A DNA stretch of 34,226 bases, from contig JAAEMP010000123.1 of assembly GCA_024225445.1 (NCBI GenBank), positions 1-34,226 on the forward strand, written 5' to 3'. This stretch comes from Hyphomicrobiales bacterium. GTDB taxonomy: Bacteria > Pseudomonadota > Alphaproteobacteria > Rhizobiales > Rhizobiaceae. The first letter of the stretch is position 1. Every line of letters begins with the position of its first letter. The translations under genes and the position numbers were made by a program. The notes beneath the pieces were generated by a model. It was not told the origin of the DNA. It made no database searches and saw nothing but the letters and a program-made list of their open reading frames with translations. Of this stretch, positions 16,287 through 25,223 are shown one piece after another.

Positions 16287-17332
16287 TGCGCATCATCCGT
16301 CATCGACTTGATTGAAATCACTGCTTCAAGCGGATTTCTGACGATCCTGTCGCCTTGTTTAAGCCCGGACAGCACTTCGACCTGGCCATCAATCAGCCTC
16401 CCGACGCGTATCTGCTGCAAATACAGTGAGCCGTTTTCATGCATAAGGTATACCCCTCTCACCTCACCGCGTTTCACCGTGGATTTGTCTGAAACAAACA
16501 GCGAACTCTGAATACCTGTCTTGAAAGCGACTTTCAGTAACATTCCGGGAAAAATATTTCGGCTACCCGTGGGCAGAATTGCTCGAATGGTGACCGTATT
16601 GGATTTTGCATCGGCGTAGGGGAATATTGTCAGTTTTCGCGCTGTGATGGTTCCACCATCATCATCATGGATAACCGCATTGTTCTCGCGTCTGATGAGA
16701 TTGGCAAATTGTTGTGGAACAGCCACTTTTACCCGGAGTTCCTCCAGTGAAAATCCGGTCATCAGGGGTTGACCTGGAGAAGCAAGTTCGCCAACCTGAA
16801 CATGCCGCCCGACAACGATGCCCTCATAGGGAGCCTTGATAATTGTGTAGGCAAGTTGTTCTTTCGCTTGCTCAACCGCTGCCCTGGCCGCTCCCGAACG
16901 CGCTTTCGCCGTTTCATAACTGGCTTTGGCATCATCAAATCTGGCCTTGGCAACAGTGCCGCGCTGATGGAGTTTTTCAACCCTGTCCAGTACATCCTTC
17001 GCGCCGGTCCTGATCGCTTCAGCGGCTTTCAGGGAATTTTCAGATTGCAGCAATCTGGCCTTATGTTCCCCATCATCAAAGCGCATGATGATGGCGCCTG
17101 AAGGGACCTGATCGTCCACGTCAAAAATTATCTCGGTAACCCGTCCTGATGTTTGCGCGGAAATTGTCGAGCGATTGATTGCCTCAACCACCCCGTCAAA
17201 TAATCTCACATTGTCAATATCGCGTTTTGTAACGATATCGGTAACCAAACTGCTTTGCGCAGCAAATCCGGATTCCGGCGCTACAATGACAAGTGTGCTC
17301 AATAATGCGGCCGTCAAGATTGATCTGATCAT
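16283..17332 (-). CDS. RND efflux periplasmic adaptor (membrane fusion protein)
   Basis: Links the RND pump to an outer-membrane channel. Starting at 17332 gives a typical signal peptide, MIRSILTAALLSTLVIVA followed by PESGFA. Then come a lipoyl half-motif (TISAQTSGRVTEIIFDVDDQV), an alpha-helical hairpin rich in A, E and K, the second lipoyl half (APYEGIVVGRHVQVGELASPGQ) and the beta-barrel domain. The frame is open 18 residues further upstream, but this would bury the signal peptide. The stop overlaps the permease start. The AT-rich 240 bases upstream, shared with a divergent phosphatase gene, should hold the promoter. Confidence 0.9.
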   Translation of the reverse strand: MIRSILTAALLSTLVIVAPESGFAAQSSLVTDIVTKRDIDNVRLFDGVVEAINRSTISAQTSGRVTEIIFDVDDQVPSGAIIMRFDDGEHKARLLQSENSLKAAEAIRTGAKDVLDRVEKLHQRGTVAKARFDDAKASYETAKARSGAARAAVEQAKEQLAYTIIKAPYEGIVVGRHVQVGELASPGQPLMTGFSLEELRVKVAVPQQFANLIRRENNAVIHDDDGGTITARKLTIFPYADAKSNTVTIRAILPTGSRNIFPGMLLKVAFKTGIQSSLFVSDKSTVKRGEVRGVYLMHENGSLYLQQIRVGRLIDGQVEVLSGLKQGDRIVRNPLEAVISIKSMTDDAQ

Positions 17333-17574
17333 CGGATAGAAAGTCCTGTATAAAAATTGAATTTCGCCACTACATAATTTGTGCAAATGTTGATAAATTC
17401 ATATTCAAACATATGCATATAATAATATATTACAAGAGAATTTTATAATCAAGGAATATTATCCTGGATATGTCCCCTGAACCATCATTACTCGCTGATA
17501 TGATACTATCAATTTTGCCTATGATAAATTAGTTTCAAAAATACCGTAAGACAACCGATATTGAAGGTAGCGAC

Positions 17575-18132
17575 ATGAAATTTGATCATCCATTCTATTT
17601 TTTAAGACATGGAGAAACCCAGTGGAACAAGGACCGCATGACCCAGGGGCAACTGGATGCAAAGTTGAATTCCAAGGGAATCCTGCAAGCTGAGCGGGCA
17701 GCTGATATTCTCCGCAACGAACCAATAGAGCGCATTGTCTCCAGTCCTCTTTCTCGCGCCAGGCATACCGCTGAGGCAGTAGCACTGCACCACGATGTGG
17801 AAATCCGCTTTGATGATGAACTGATGGAATGCAATCTTGGTGATCATCAGGGTAATCCCCACGGGACCTGGTTGCCCGAATATTGGACCGGCCGGTATGA
17901 TCCGCCGAATGGAGAAACCTATTCTGTTTTCTGCCAGCGTGTCTGGCAGGCAATGCAGCGCGCAGTGGCTCTGGGGCCAAATACGCTGATTGTCGCCCAT
18001 GGCGGGTTGTGGATTGCGGCACACGAATATGTCTCGGTATTCCCGGCGTTAAGACCAATGCCAAATGCGTTGCCGATACAGGTCACACCACAAGAAGAAT
18101 CCTGGCATTGTGAAATTCTCGAAAAAGACTGA
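17575..18132 (+). CDS. Histidine phosphatase family protein
   Basis: A phosphoglycerate-mutase-fold phosphatase of 185 residues. It has the catalytic FLRHGETQWN at residues 8-17 (H11 is the nucleophile), the SSPLSRARHTAEA motif, and the second active-site histidine in LIVAHGG. The family includes phosphatases for sugar phosphates, cobalamin precursors (CobC) and others; nothing here decides between them. GAAGG lies before the ATG. It converges on the thioesterase gene with only a few bases between the stops. Confidence 0.87.
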   Translation: MKFDHPFYFLRHGETQWNKDRMTQGQLDAKLNSKGILQAERAADILRNEPIERIVSSPLSRARHTAEAVALHHDVEIRFDDELMECNLGDHQGNPHGTWLPEYWTGRYDPPNGETYSVFCQRVWQAMQRAVALGPNTLIVAHGGLWIAAHEYVSVFPALRPMPNALPIQVTPQEESWHCEILEKD

Positions 18133-18135
18133 ACC

Positions 18136-18636
18136 TTATTTGTACCGGTCAAAAATCCGTTGCATATGCTCGGCAAACTGATCGGAATTAAACCGGGGAT
18201 CGCTGTCACTTGGTATTTTCAAAATACCGTTATACCGCATCACCGGTCCGTTCGGACCCTTCAGTAATCCGCGCGCAAACCCCATCCGCTTTGTTTTCTG
18301 GATGAGCTCGGTTTCCGTCTGCATCCAGTCCCCCAGATGTCCGGCTCTTATGAAATCAAAGTTATTATTGATACTTGGCGCAAAACTCAGCAACCGGCAA
18401 TTCCAGCAAACGGAAAACCCGATCGCCATATCAACTACCGTCATCATCAATCCGCCATGGCAGATTCCGCCGGGATTGAGATGATGCTCCAATACCCGGA
18501 AACCCAGTTCACAGGAATCCTTTTCAAGCTTCCAGTAAATCGGGCCTATGTGGTCAACGAATCCGGCACCAACTTCAAAATCGGTAAATCCATCCGGCGC
18601 ACCGGAAGATTTTGTGGTTTGTGGAGAATCAGTCAT
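18136..18636 (-). CDS. PaaI-type hotdog thioesterase
   Basis: A single-hotdog acyl-CoA thioesterase of about 166 residues. The signature HHLNPGGICHGGLMMTVVDM matches the PaaI/4HBT pattern, with HGG followed by the aspartate on the long helix. Substrates in this family are often aromatic or branched acyl-CoA esters. The start is uncertain: the ATG at 18634-18636 gives MTDSPQTTKSSG, and a TTG 39 bases upstream is also open; neither has a clear Shine-Dalgarno. It could support the CoA-thioester genes further right, but it is not in their operon. Confidence 0.82.
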   Translation of the reverse strand: MTDSPQTTKSSGAPDGFTDFEVGAGFVDHIGPIYWKLEKDSCELGFRVLEHHLNPGGICHGGLMMTVVDMAIGFSVCWNCRLLSFAPSINNNFDFIRAGHLGDWMQTETELIQKTKRMGFARGLLKGPNGPVMRYNGILKIPSDSDPRFNSDQFAEHMQRIFDRYK

Positions 18637-18724
18637 CCGCCCAATGTTATGGATTTTGATTACGCTTTCAAGCAATAAGGCAAAATATGTCTTCTAATCT
18701 TTAGATGCACACTCAATATTCCCA

Positions 18725-20761
18725 CTACAAGTCTTTCACCAGCCGCAAGCCATCATAAATTGCCGCATGGGTATTTCGCGCGGCGACAGCATCGCCAATC
18801 CTGAACAATTGAAAACCGCCATTGTCATTGTTACCAGCCAATTGCGGCTGGCCATTGATGAAGGCCTCATGATCCAGCACACCAAGATTGGATGACAGTG
18901 GTTTGAGATCAAAATACAACTGATCCAGCGGTATAGTGCCATGATTGATGACAATCTGGTCAAAACTGCGTTGCTTTGTCAGATCACTGTAATCACTGCC
19001 GATTGTTGCATTAAGCCGGTTACCATCCCGCGCAACACTTTTCAGGCGATAGGTGACGGTAAAGGTTACTTCCTTGTCTTGCAGGAAACGCATATAAGGC
19101 ACCAGGTTCATCGCCATCACTTCCGGGGCGAAGCTTCTGTCTGGCGTCATGATTTCAACCCTGGCACCGGTATCGGCAATTTTCTCTGCCGCTTGCAATG
19201 CGGCATGGTCACCCGCATCATCATAGATCAGGACATCCTGTCCGGGTTTGACATCTCCGGAAATGATATCCCAGCTTGAAACCACCAGATCATCACCCTC
19301 ATCCAGCACCTGCGTATCGGGCAGGCCGCCGGTGGCAATGATCACCACATCCGGTGACTGGGCCACAATATCCTCGATTTCAGCCCAGCGATTGAAGTGA
19401 AAGATGACATTGCGTTTTTCACATTGCGCCATGCGCCATTCGATGATTGATATCATTTCGGCGCGCCGTGGATTTTTCGCTGTCAGACGCACCTGACCAC
19501 CCGGATCACCTGCCGCTTCAAACACAACCACTTCATGCCCCCGGGCAGAGGCAACCCGCGCCGCCTCAAGGCCGGCCGGGCCGGCACCGACAATAACGAC
19601 TTTTCTGGCACTATCCGCCTGGGTAATTTCATGCGGCATGGTCAGTTCCCGCCCGGTTGCCGCATTGTGCATGCAAAGCGCATCGCCAGCCTGATAAATA
19701 CGATCAAGACAATAAGTGGCGCCGACGCAGGGACGAATATCATCTTCACGCTTTTCAATAATCTTGCGTACCAGATGCGGGTCGGCCATATGGGCCCTGG
19801 TCATGCCGACCATATCCAGCAGACCCGATGCAATGGCGTGTCGGGCGGTTGCTACATCAGGTATTCTGGCAGCATGGAAAGTCGGCATGCCGGTAATTTT
19901 GCGAATCTCACCGGCAAAATCCAGATGCGGCGCACTCTTCATGCCCTGAACAGGAATGACGTCAGTCAAGGCCGGATCCGTATCGATGTGACCACGAATA
20001 ACATTGAGAAAATCAACCTGCCCGCTGTCCTTCAGCAGTTTCGAAATCTCTACACCTTCCTCGGCTGAAATTCCCCCTTCGCTCACCTCATCAGCCGTGT
20101 ATCGCACCCCTACAATAAATTCATCCCCAACCCGCTTGCGGATAGCATCCAGCACTTCAAACGTGAACCGCAGACGATTATCAAGCGAACCCCCGTAAGG
20201 TTCTTCAAGTGTATTGGTCAAGGGCGACCAGAACTGGTCCATCAAATGGCCATAGGCCTGCAACTCAATGCCATCGAGACCCGCCGCCTGCATCCGCTCG
20301 GCTGCATCGGCATAATCAACAATAATCCGGGCAATATCCCAATCCTCGATTTGCTTGGGAAAAGCCCGATGTGCTGGCTCCCGGGAGTGGGAAGGTGAGA
20401 CCACTGGCAGCCAGTCACCCTTGTTCCAGCCGGTTCTGCGCCCCAGATGGGTCAATTGAATCATTACCGCGCAGCCGTGCTCATGGCAGGCATCGCTGAC
20501 CTTTTTCATCCAGCCAACCACTTCATCCTTATAGGCAAGTATGTTGTTGAATACTGGCGGGCTGTCCCTTGATACCGCCGCCGATCCGGCAGTCATCGTC
20601 ATCGCCACACCCGCTTTTGCCCGTTCCTCATGATAGGCGCGATAACGGTCTTTTGGCATCCCGTCTTCAGGATAGGCCGGTTCATGGCTGGTAATCATGA
20701 TCCGGTTCTTCAAGGTCAGGTGCTTTAACTGATATGGTTGCAGCAACGGGTCTTTTGACAT
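18725..20761 (-). CDS. Fe-S flavoprotein demethylase, StcD-like (N-methylproline demethylase / TMADH-FadH family)
   Basis: A protein of about 678 residues with an FMN-binding TIM barrel (1-340), a short cluster region, then FAD/NAD(P)-type domains starting VVIVGAGPAGLEAARVA near residue 390. The architecture is that of trimethylamine dehydrogenase, 2,4-dienoyl-CoA reductase and StcD. I recognise CVGATYCLDRIYQAGDALC followed by HNAATGRE as a StcD-type cluster segment. It holds cysteines at about 345, 351 and 363, one fewer than the C-x2-C-x3-C-x11-C of FadH. The start at 20761 gives the family N-terminus PLLQPYQLKHLTLKNRI; the longer frame overlaps the upstream gene. The MttB-like gene lies 28 bases upstream. 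It probably demethylates an N-methyl amine or amino acid; the substrate is inferred. Confidence 0.82.
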   Translation of the reverse strand: MSKDPLLQPYQLKHLTLKNRIMITSHEPAYPEDGMPKDRYRAYHEERAKAGVAMTMTAGSAAVSRDSPPVFNNILAYKDEVVGWMKKVSDACHEHGCAVMIQLTHLGRRTGWNKGDWLPVVSPSHSREPAHRAFPKQIEDWDIARIIVDYADAAERMQAAGLDGIELQAYGHLMDQFWSPLTNTLEEPYGGSLDNRLRFTFEVLDAIRKRVGDEFIVGVRYTADEVSEGGISAEEGVEISKLLKDSGQVDFLNVIRGHIDTDPALTDVIPVQGMKSAPHLDFAGEIRKITGMPTFHAARIPDVATARHAIASGLLDMVGMTRAHMADPHLVRKIIEKREDDIRPCVGATYCLDRIYQAGDALCMHNAATGRELTMPHEITQADSARKVVIVGAGPAGLEAARVASARGHEVVVFEAAGDPGGQVRLTAKNPRRAEMISIIEWRMAQCEKRNVIFHFNRWAEIEDIVAQSPDVVIIATGGLPDTQVLDEGDDLVVSSWDIISGDVKPGQDVLIYDDAGDHAALQAAEKIADTGARVEIMTPDRSFAPEVMAMNLVPYMRFLQDKEVTFTVTYRLKSVARDGNRLNATIGSDYSDLTKQRSFDQIVINHGTIPLDQLYFDLKPLSSNLGVLDHEAFINGQPQLAGNNDNGGFQLFRIGDAVAARNTHAAIYDGLRLVKDL

Positions 20762-20789
20762 TTTCCAGCTTTCTGTTCGAGATTTGTTT

Positions 20790-22358
20790 CTAAAACCAGG
20801 CATCTTCCATCGATGCCTTGCGCCTTGCGACAAAATCCTTCAATTGCTCATCCATCGCGCGATCCATTGGCGGGGCCTGATATTCAGCCAGGATTTGTTT
20901 CCATTTTCGGTTGGCCCGCACCATCGAATCGTCACCACCCTGTTCAAGCCATGATTCGTAGCGTTGATCATCGTTGATGGAACTGTCCCAGTAGGCGGTT
21001 TCATAATGGGAAAGTGTGTGTCGGGTACCAAACATGTGCGCACCGGGACCGCCTTCTCTCAATGCATCTATTGCCAATGTATCGTCATTGACCGCAATGC
21101 CGCCAAGATAGGTATGCAATGCACCGCAAATATCCGTATCAAGGATAAATTTTTCATAGGACATCGACAACAGGCCATCGAGAAATCCGGCAGAGTGCAG
21201 AATATAATTGCCACCACATTGTATTGCCGACATCATCGACATCATTGCCTGGGTCATCGCCTGGCCATCAGGCAGCTTGGAGGTGGAAAAATTTCCTGCA
21301 CAACGCAAAGGTAAATTGAGTCGCCGCGCCAGCTGTCCCATCACCAGAGAGCCAAGAGCTGGTTCCGGCGTGCCGAATGTCGGACTGCCGGAGCGAAGCG
21401 AAGTGGTTGAAATAAACGAACCAAGAATTGCCGGAGCACCCGGGCGCACAAGTTGGGTCAGTGCGCATCCAACCATCGATTCAGCCAGTCCCTGGGCAAT
21501 GGTTCCCGCCATCGTCACCGGTGATACCGCCCCGCCCAGCAGGAAGGGTAAAAGAATTGAACCCTGATTTGCTGCCGCATAGGCACGAATTCCCTTGGTG
21601 GATATTCCGTCCCAGATCAGCGGCGAGGTTGAGTTGAAATTGCCGATGATCACACAATTGTCTTCGACAAATTGCGAACCGAACAGAATTCGGCACATTT
21701 CAATACTGTCCTCGGCACGTTCCGGAGCCGTGATCGAACCTAAAAATGCCCTGTCCGAATAACGCATATGGGCATAGACCATATCAAGATGACGTTTATT
21801 CACCGGGATATCTGTGGGTTCACAAATGGTACCACCTGAGTGATGCAGCCAGGGACTGGACTGGGTAATTTTGACAAAGTTTTCAAAATCATCAAGCGTG
21901 CCGTAGCGCCGTCCTTTATCGATATCCATAACAAACGGCGAGCCATAGGAGGGCGCAAACACCATCGCATCACCACCGATCTCAACTGACCGGGCCGGGT
22001 TTCGTGCATGCTGGGTAAACCGGCCGGGAGCCGTTTTCAGAATTTCCCTTATCATGCCGGGTTCGAACCTGATGTTCCATGAATTACCGGAAACTTCACG
22101 AACTTGACCGCCTGCCTTATCAAACAGTTGAACCGATTCGAAGTCATCATCTATTTCAATGCCTATTTCGGCAATAATTCTATCCGCAGCCTGTTCAATT
22201 TTTACCAGATTTTCTTCATCCAGAATTTCATAAGGTGGAATTTTCCGAGTAATGAAGGGAACTTCAAGGTGTCTGTTTTCACCCGCACCACCCTGCCGCT
22301 CCAACAGCTTTGCCGACCGCCCACGCGATTTCCTGGTCCGTGCAGATGTAGCAGCCAT
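20790..22358 (-). CDS. MttB-family (non-pyrrolysine) corrinoid-type methyltransferase
   Basis: A protein of about 522 residues of the trimethylamine methyltransferase superfamily. Recognisable parts include PPYEILDEENLVKIEQAADRI near the N-terminus, APSYGSPFVMDID, LGGAVSPVTMAGTIAQ and CALTQLVRPGAPAILG. There is no in-frame amber codon, so it is of the MtgB/MtpB type without pyrrolysine. Characterised relatives demethylate glycine betaine, proline betaine or carnitine and pass the methyl group to a corrinoid protein. The ATG at 22356-22358 has GAGGA upstream; the open frame extends 29 codons further, but those lie in the control region. The StcD-like gene follows. No corrinoid protein is encoded here. 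Confidence 0.85.
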   Translation of the reverse strand: MAATSARTRKSRGRSAKLLERQGGAGENRHLEVPFITRKIPPYEILDEENLVKIEQAADRIIAEIGIEIDDDFESVQLFDKAGGQVREVSGNSWNIRFEPGMIREILKTAPGRFTQHARNPARSVEIGGDAMVFAPSYGSPFVMDIDKGRRYGTLDDFENFVKITQSSPWLHHSGGTICEPTDIPVNKRHLDMVYAHMRYSDRAFLGSITAPERAEDSIEMCRILFGSQFVEDNCVIIGNFNSTSPLIWDGISTKGIRAYAAANQGSILLPFLLGGAVSPVTMAGTIAQGLAESMVGCALTQLVRPGAPAILGSFISTTSLRSGSPTFGTPEPALGSLVMGQLARRLNLPLRCAGNFSTSKLPDGQAMTQAMMSMMSAIQCGGNYILHSAGFLDGLLSMSYEKFILDTDICGALHTYLGGIAVNDDTLAIDALREGGPGAHMFGTRHTLSHYETAYWDSSINDDQRYESWLEQGGDDSMVRANRKWKQILAEYQAPPMDRAMDEQLKDFVARRKASMEDAWF

Positions 22359-22436
22359 CACCTTCCATCCTCTTTTGATGAAAACGCTATTTATCAAGTG
22401 CTTCCACGCATGTGACAATGATACATTAGCAATCTC

Positions 22437-22475
22437 GACATACATGTCAATTTAATAAACACTCATGTCAATTTA
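22437..22475. promoter_or_regulatory. Operator-like repeats between the MttB-like and TetR genes
   Basis: CATGTCAATTTA occurs twice on the plus strand, at 22443 and 22464. The copies are exactly 21 bases apart, two helical turns. The first overlaps a dyad GACAT-AC-ATGTC (22437-22448). It lies in the divergent promoter region and is a reasonable binding site for the adjacent TetR regulator. Confidence 0.5.
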
Positions 22476-22512
22476 TTTGCAAACCCAACGGTATTCTGCT
22501 AGTTGCTGGGTA

Positions 22513-23151
22513 ATGGCAAAACGACTTGAAAAAAAGAACAAAGGCTGGCGCGGCTCTCGCGATTTCTGGCTCGACGCAGCCTACGATTTGTTGATAGAAT
22601 CAGGCGTGGATGCAGTAAAAGTCATGCCCATGGCCAAATCTCTGGCCATATCACGCACAAGTTTCTACTGGCACTTCGAAGACCGCGATGCACTTCTTGA
22701 TGCGCTGGTTCAGCGCTGGAAAGACAAAAATACCGCAAACCTGATATCCCAGACAAAAGTCTATGCAGAAACCATCACCGAAGCGCTTCTAAACCTGTTT
22801 GACTGCTGGATTGATCCCGGACTGTTTGATGCACCTCTGGATTTTGCAATTCGCAACTGGGCGCAAAGCACAGATAAATTAAAGCGGATTAACGAGCAAA
22901 GTGACCGCGAAAGAATTGCCGCCATTCGCACGATGTTTTTGCGTTTCGGTTATGACCCGGAACAGGCTGAGACCCGGGCTCTCACCGTTTATTATACCCA
23001 GGTCGGTTATATCTCGATGATGGTTGATGAACATCTTCTGCAGCGCATCAGCAAAATGCCCGCTTACGTCGCAATTTATTCAGGGCAATCCCCCACACAA
23101 TCAGAAATTTCCCGCTTTCTGGCACGACATAAATTGCAGATGCAGCGATGA
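22513..23151 (+). CDS. TetR/AcrR family transcriptional regulator
   Basis: About 212 residues with an N-terminal TetR helix-turn-helix. The region around LAISRTSFYWHFEDRDALLDAL is the typical recognition helix followed by the YxHF segment. The C-terminal ligand domain has no recognisable specificity. I place the start at the ATG at 22513 (MAKRLEKKNKGW). An ATG at 22465 is in frame but falls inside one of the operator-like repeats. It is divergent from the MttB-like/StcD-like operon, which it most likely controls. Confidence 0.85.
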   Translation: MAKRLEKKNKGWRGSRDFWLDAAYDLLIESGVDAVKVMPMAKSLAISRTSFYWHFEDRDALLDALVQRWKDKNTANLISQTKVYAETITEALLNLFDCWIDPGLFDAPLDFAIRNWAQSTDKLKRINEQSDRERIAAIRTMFLRFGYDPEQAETRALTVYYTQVGYISMMVDEHLLQRISKMPAYVAIYSGQSPTQSEISRFLARHKLQMQR

Positions 23152-23177
23152 GGCAACAGCCGGTCAAAAAATCCAGC

Positions 23178-24047
23178 TCATTCAAACACCGCTTCAGCCT
23201 GCATCGCCAGTTGCCCTTCCCAATTCTGCGCCCAGAGTTTGGTTGTCCCGTCCTGATTCTGACCGGCAATGGCAAAGCTGCTGGTGTCAAACAATGGGCT
23301 GATGGCGCGAAACTTGAATGATTTAAGTAGGCGTTGAGGATTATTGTGAACAGCCATATCAACAAGCAATGTCGCTGTTAGCGGTCCGTGAACCACCAGG
23401 CCTTCCAGCCCTTCGACCCGCATGCAATAGTCACGGTCATAATGAATCCGATGGCCATTGAAAGTAAGTGCCGAATAACGAAACAGCATCACCGGGTCCG
23501 GTGATATGATACGCTTCCAGTCTGCTTTGTCTGGCGCGTCGGGTGGTTTGGGAGGCCTTACTCCAGGTAAAGAATGTTCCCGATAAACAATGTCATGCTC
23601 TTCACTCAGGCACAATTCGCCAGCAACCGTGAATTCATGCAATACCGTTACAAAGCACAAACTGCCGGATTGGCCATTTTTGGTTCTGATATTCCTGATT
23701 GTCGATTTCTTTTTAACCTGATCCCCGATTTTCAGAGGGCGCAGAAACTGCAATCGCCCCCCGGCCCACATCCGCCGCGGCAATTCTACCGGTGGCAGGA
23801 AACCGCCCAGTTTTGGGTGTCCGTCGCGACCCAGTTCATCCAGCGGTGCTGATGTCGGAAAATACAGCCAATGCCAGAGCAATGGCAATTCGTCACCTTT
23901 TGCAAGATGATCAATCTCACTTTTTTCAGAAGAATCGATGATGGTCTGCATCCCTCGAGCCTGACGCACATCAATAATATCCGAATTTTCCTCAACCCTG
24001 CCTATCCAGGCAGAAAACCCGTTGTCGTCATTTCCCTGATCGTTCAT
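23178..24047 (-). CDS. Double-hotdog FAS1-like dehydratase / mesaconyl-CoA-hydratase-like enzyme
   Basis: An enoyl-CoA hydratase of the MaoC/HTD2 type with 289 residues. An N-terminal hotdog (about 10-155, with PPVELPRRMWAGGRLQF) is followed by a C-terminal hotdog. The latter carries the hydratase-2 motif RYSALTFNGHRIHYDRDY (H202, D204) and GLVVHGPLTATLL. Characterised relatives include mesaconyl-C4-CoA hydratase and itaconyl-CoA hydratase. Its start codon overlaps the stop of the upstream CoA-transferase by ATGA, so it belongs to the acyl-CoA dehydrogenase/CoA-transferase operon. In that context it would hydrate an enoyl-CoA made by the dehydrogenase. Confidence 0.83.
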   Translation of the reverse strand: MNDQGNDDNGFSAWIGRVEENSDIIDVRQARGMQTIIDSSEKSEIDHLAKGDELPLLWHWLYFPTSAPLDELGRDGHPKLGGFLPPVELPRRMWAGGRLQFLRPLKIGDQVKKKSTIRNIRTKNGQSGSLCFVTVLHEFTVAGELCLSEEHDIVYREHSLPGVRPPKPPDAPDKADWKRIISPDPVMLFRYSALTFNGHRIHYDRDYCMRVEGLEGLVVHGPLTATLLVDMAVHNNPQRLLKSFKFRAISPLFDTSSFAIAGQNQDGTTKLWAQNWEGQLAMQAEAVFE

Positions 24048-25219
24048 ATCAGTTCATCCCGATCCATGAATTCAGTTCGTATTTTTTCTGTATGTTCTCC
24101 CAGTTCAGGAACACCTGTTCCCTCTCTGGCCTGATATCCCCGCCATCGGGCAGGTTGTGCTGGAATTGTTAAATTTTCACCTTCACTGGTGCGCACGTTA
24201 ATTCTTCTCAGAGCAGCATGTTCAGACAGTCCACTTACAGAATTAATTCTTCCCTGGGCAATTGATGCTCCGACAAGTCTGGCACGAAATTCGTCTGCAT
24301 TCAGACGGCTGATAATGCCATTGATGCATTTGTCCAGCTCTTCCCGATTGGCAACACGCGCCATATTCGTTGAAAACATTTCATCAATGGCAATGTCAGC
24401 ATTACCAAGCACAACCTCGCAAAACCGGTGCCATTCCCGCTCATTTTGGATGGATATGACGGTGCTGATCCCATCACTTGTCTGATAGGCTCCATAAGGC
24501 GCGATGGAGGGATGTTGCAGTCCCTGCCTGGTTGGCGGACCCATTCCATAATCATTGTGAATTAAAGGAACGCACATCCATTCCGCAGCCACATCAAACA
24601 ATGAGATTTCAAGCTCGGATCCCCTGCCGGTTCGCGCGCACAATAACAAAGCTTCCAGAATTGCCGCATGGGCGGCCATACCTGCACCTATATCACAAAC
24701 CGATACACCAATTCTTCCCGGTTCATTGATACCGCCAGATATATCAACAAGACCGCTTTCTGCCTGCACGAGAAAATCATAGGCCTTCATATCGGCCATT
24801 TCCTCACTGTCACCATAACCGGATATATCGCAGGTAATCAGCTTTGGATGACATTTTCTTAACCCATCCATATCAAAACCCGCCCGCACCAATGCGCCCG
24901 GGGCCAGATTTTGAACAAAAACATCTGCGCTGGCAATCAACCGGTCAAGCAGCAATTTGTCATCTTGCTGCTTGAAATCCAGAACCAGTGATTCCTTGCC
25001 CTGGTTAACCCAGACAAAATAGGAGCTCTCACCTTTCGCCGCCTTGTCATAACCACGTGCAAAATCTCCACCCGGACGCTCAATCTTGATAACCCTGGCA
25101 CCGGCATCCGCCAGTCGCGCTGTACATAAAGGTGCTGCAACCGCCTGCTCGACCGAGACCACAAGAACACCCTGCAGAGGCTTTTCCAGTTGGCTGGCTG
25201 GTGACTTCATCTGTGTCAT
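24044..25219 (-). CDS. CaiB/BaiF family CoA-transferase (second of two)
   Basis: A class III CoA-transferase of 391 residues with GVLVVSVEQAVAAPLCTARLAD and VIKIERPGGDFARGYD at the N-terminus. The predicted catalytic aspartate is D176 in GVSVCDIGAGMAAHAAIL. EISLFDVAAEWM and HPSIAPYGAYQTSDG are further family segments. Close relatives act on C4-C5 dicarboxylic acids such as mesaconate, citramalate or itaconate, which fits the hydratase partner, but the substrate is not proven. GGAG lies upstream of the ATG. It follows the acyl-CoA dehydrogenase by four bases and overlaps the hydratase. Confidence 0.9.
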   Translation of the reverse strand: MTQMKSPASQLEKPLQGVLVVSVEQAVAAPLCTARLADAGARVIKIERPGGDFARGYDKAAKGESSYFVWVNQGKESLVLDFKQQDDKLLLDRLIASADVFVQNLAPGALVRAGFDMDGLRKCHPKLITCDISGYGDSEEMADMKAYDFLVQAESGLVDISGGINEPGRIGVSVCDIGAGMAAHAAILEALLLCARTGRGSELEISLFDVAAEWMCVPLIHNDYGMGPPTRQGLQHPSIAPYGAYQTSDGISTVISIQNEREWHRFCEVVLGNADIAIDEMFSTNMARVANREELDKCINGIISRLNADEFRARLVGASIAQGRINSVSGLSEHAALRRINVRTSEGENLTIPAQPARWRGYQAREGTGVPELGEHTEKIRTEFMDRDELI

Positions 25220-25223
25220 TTAC

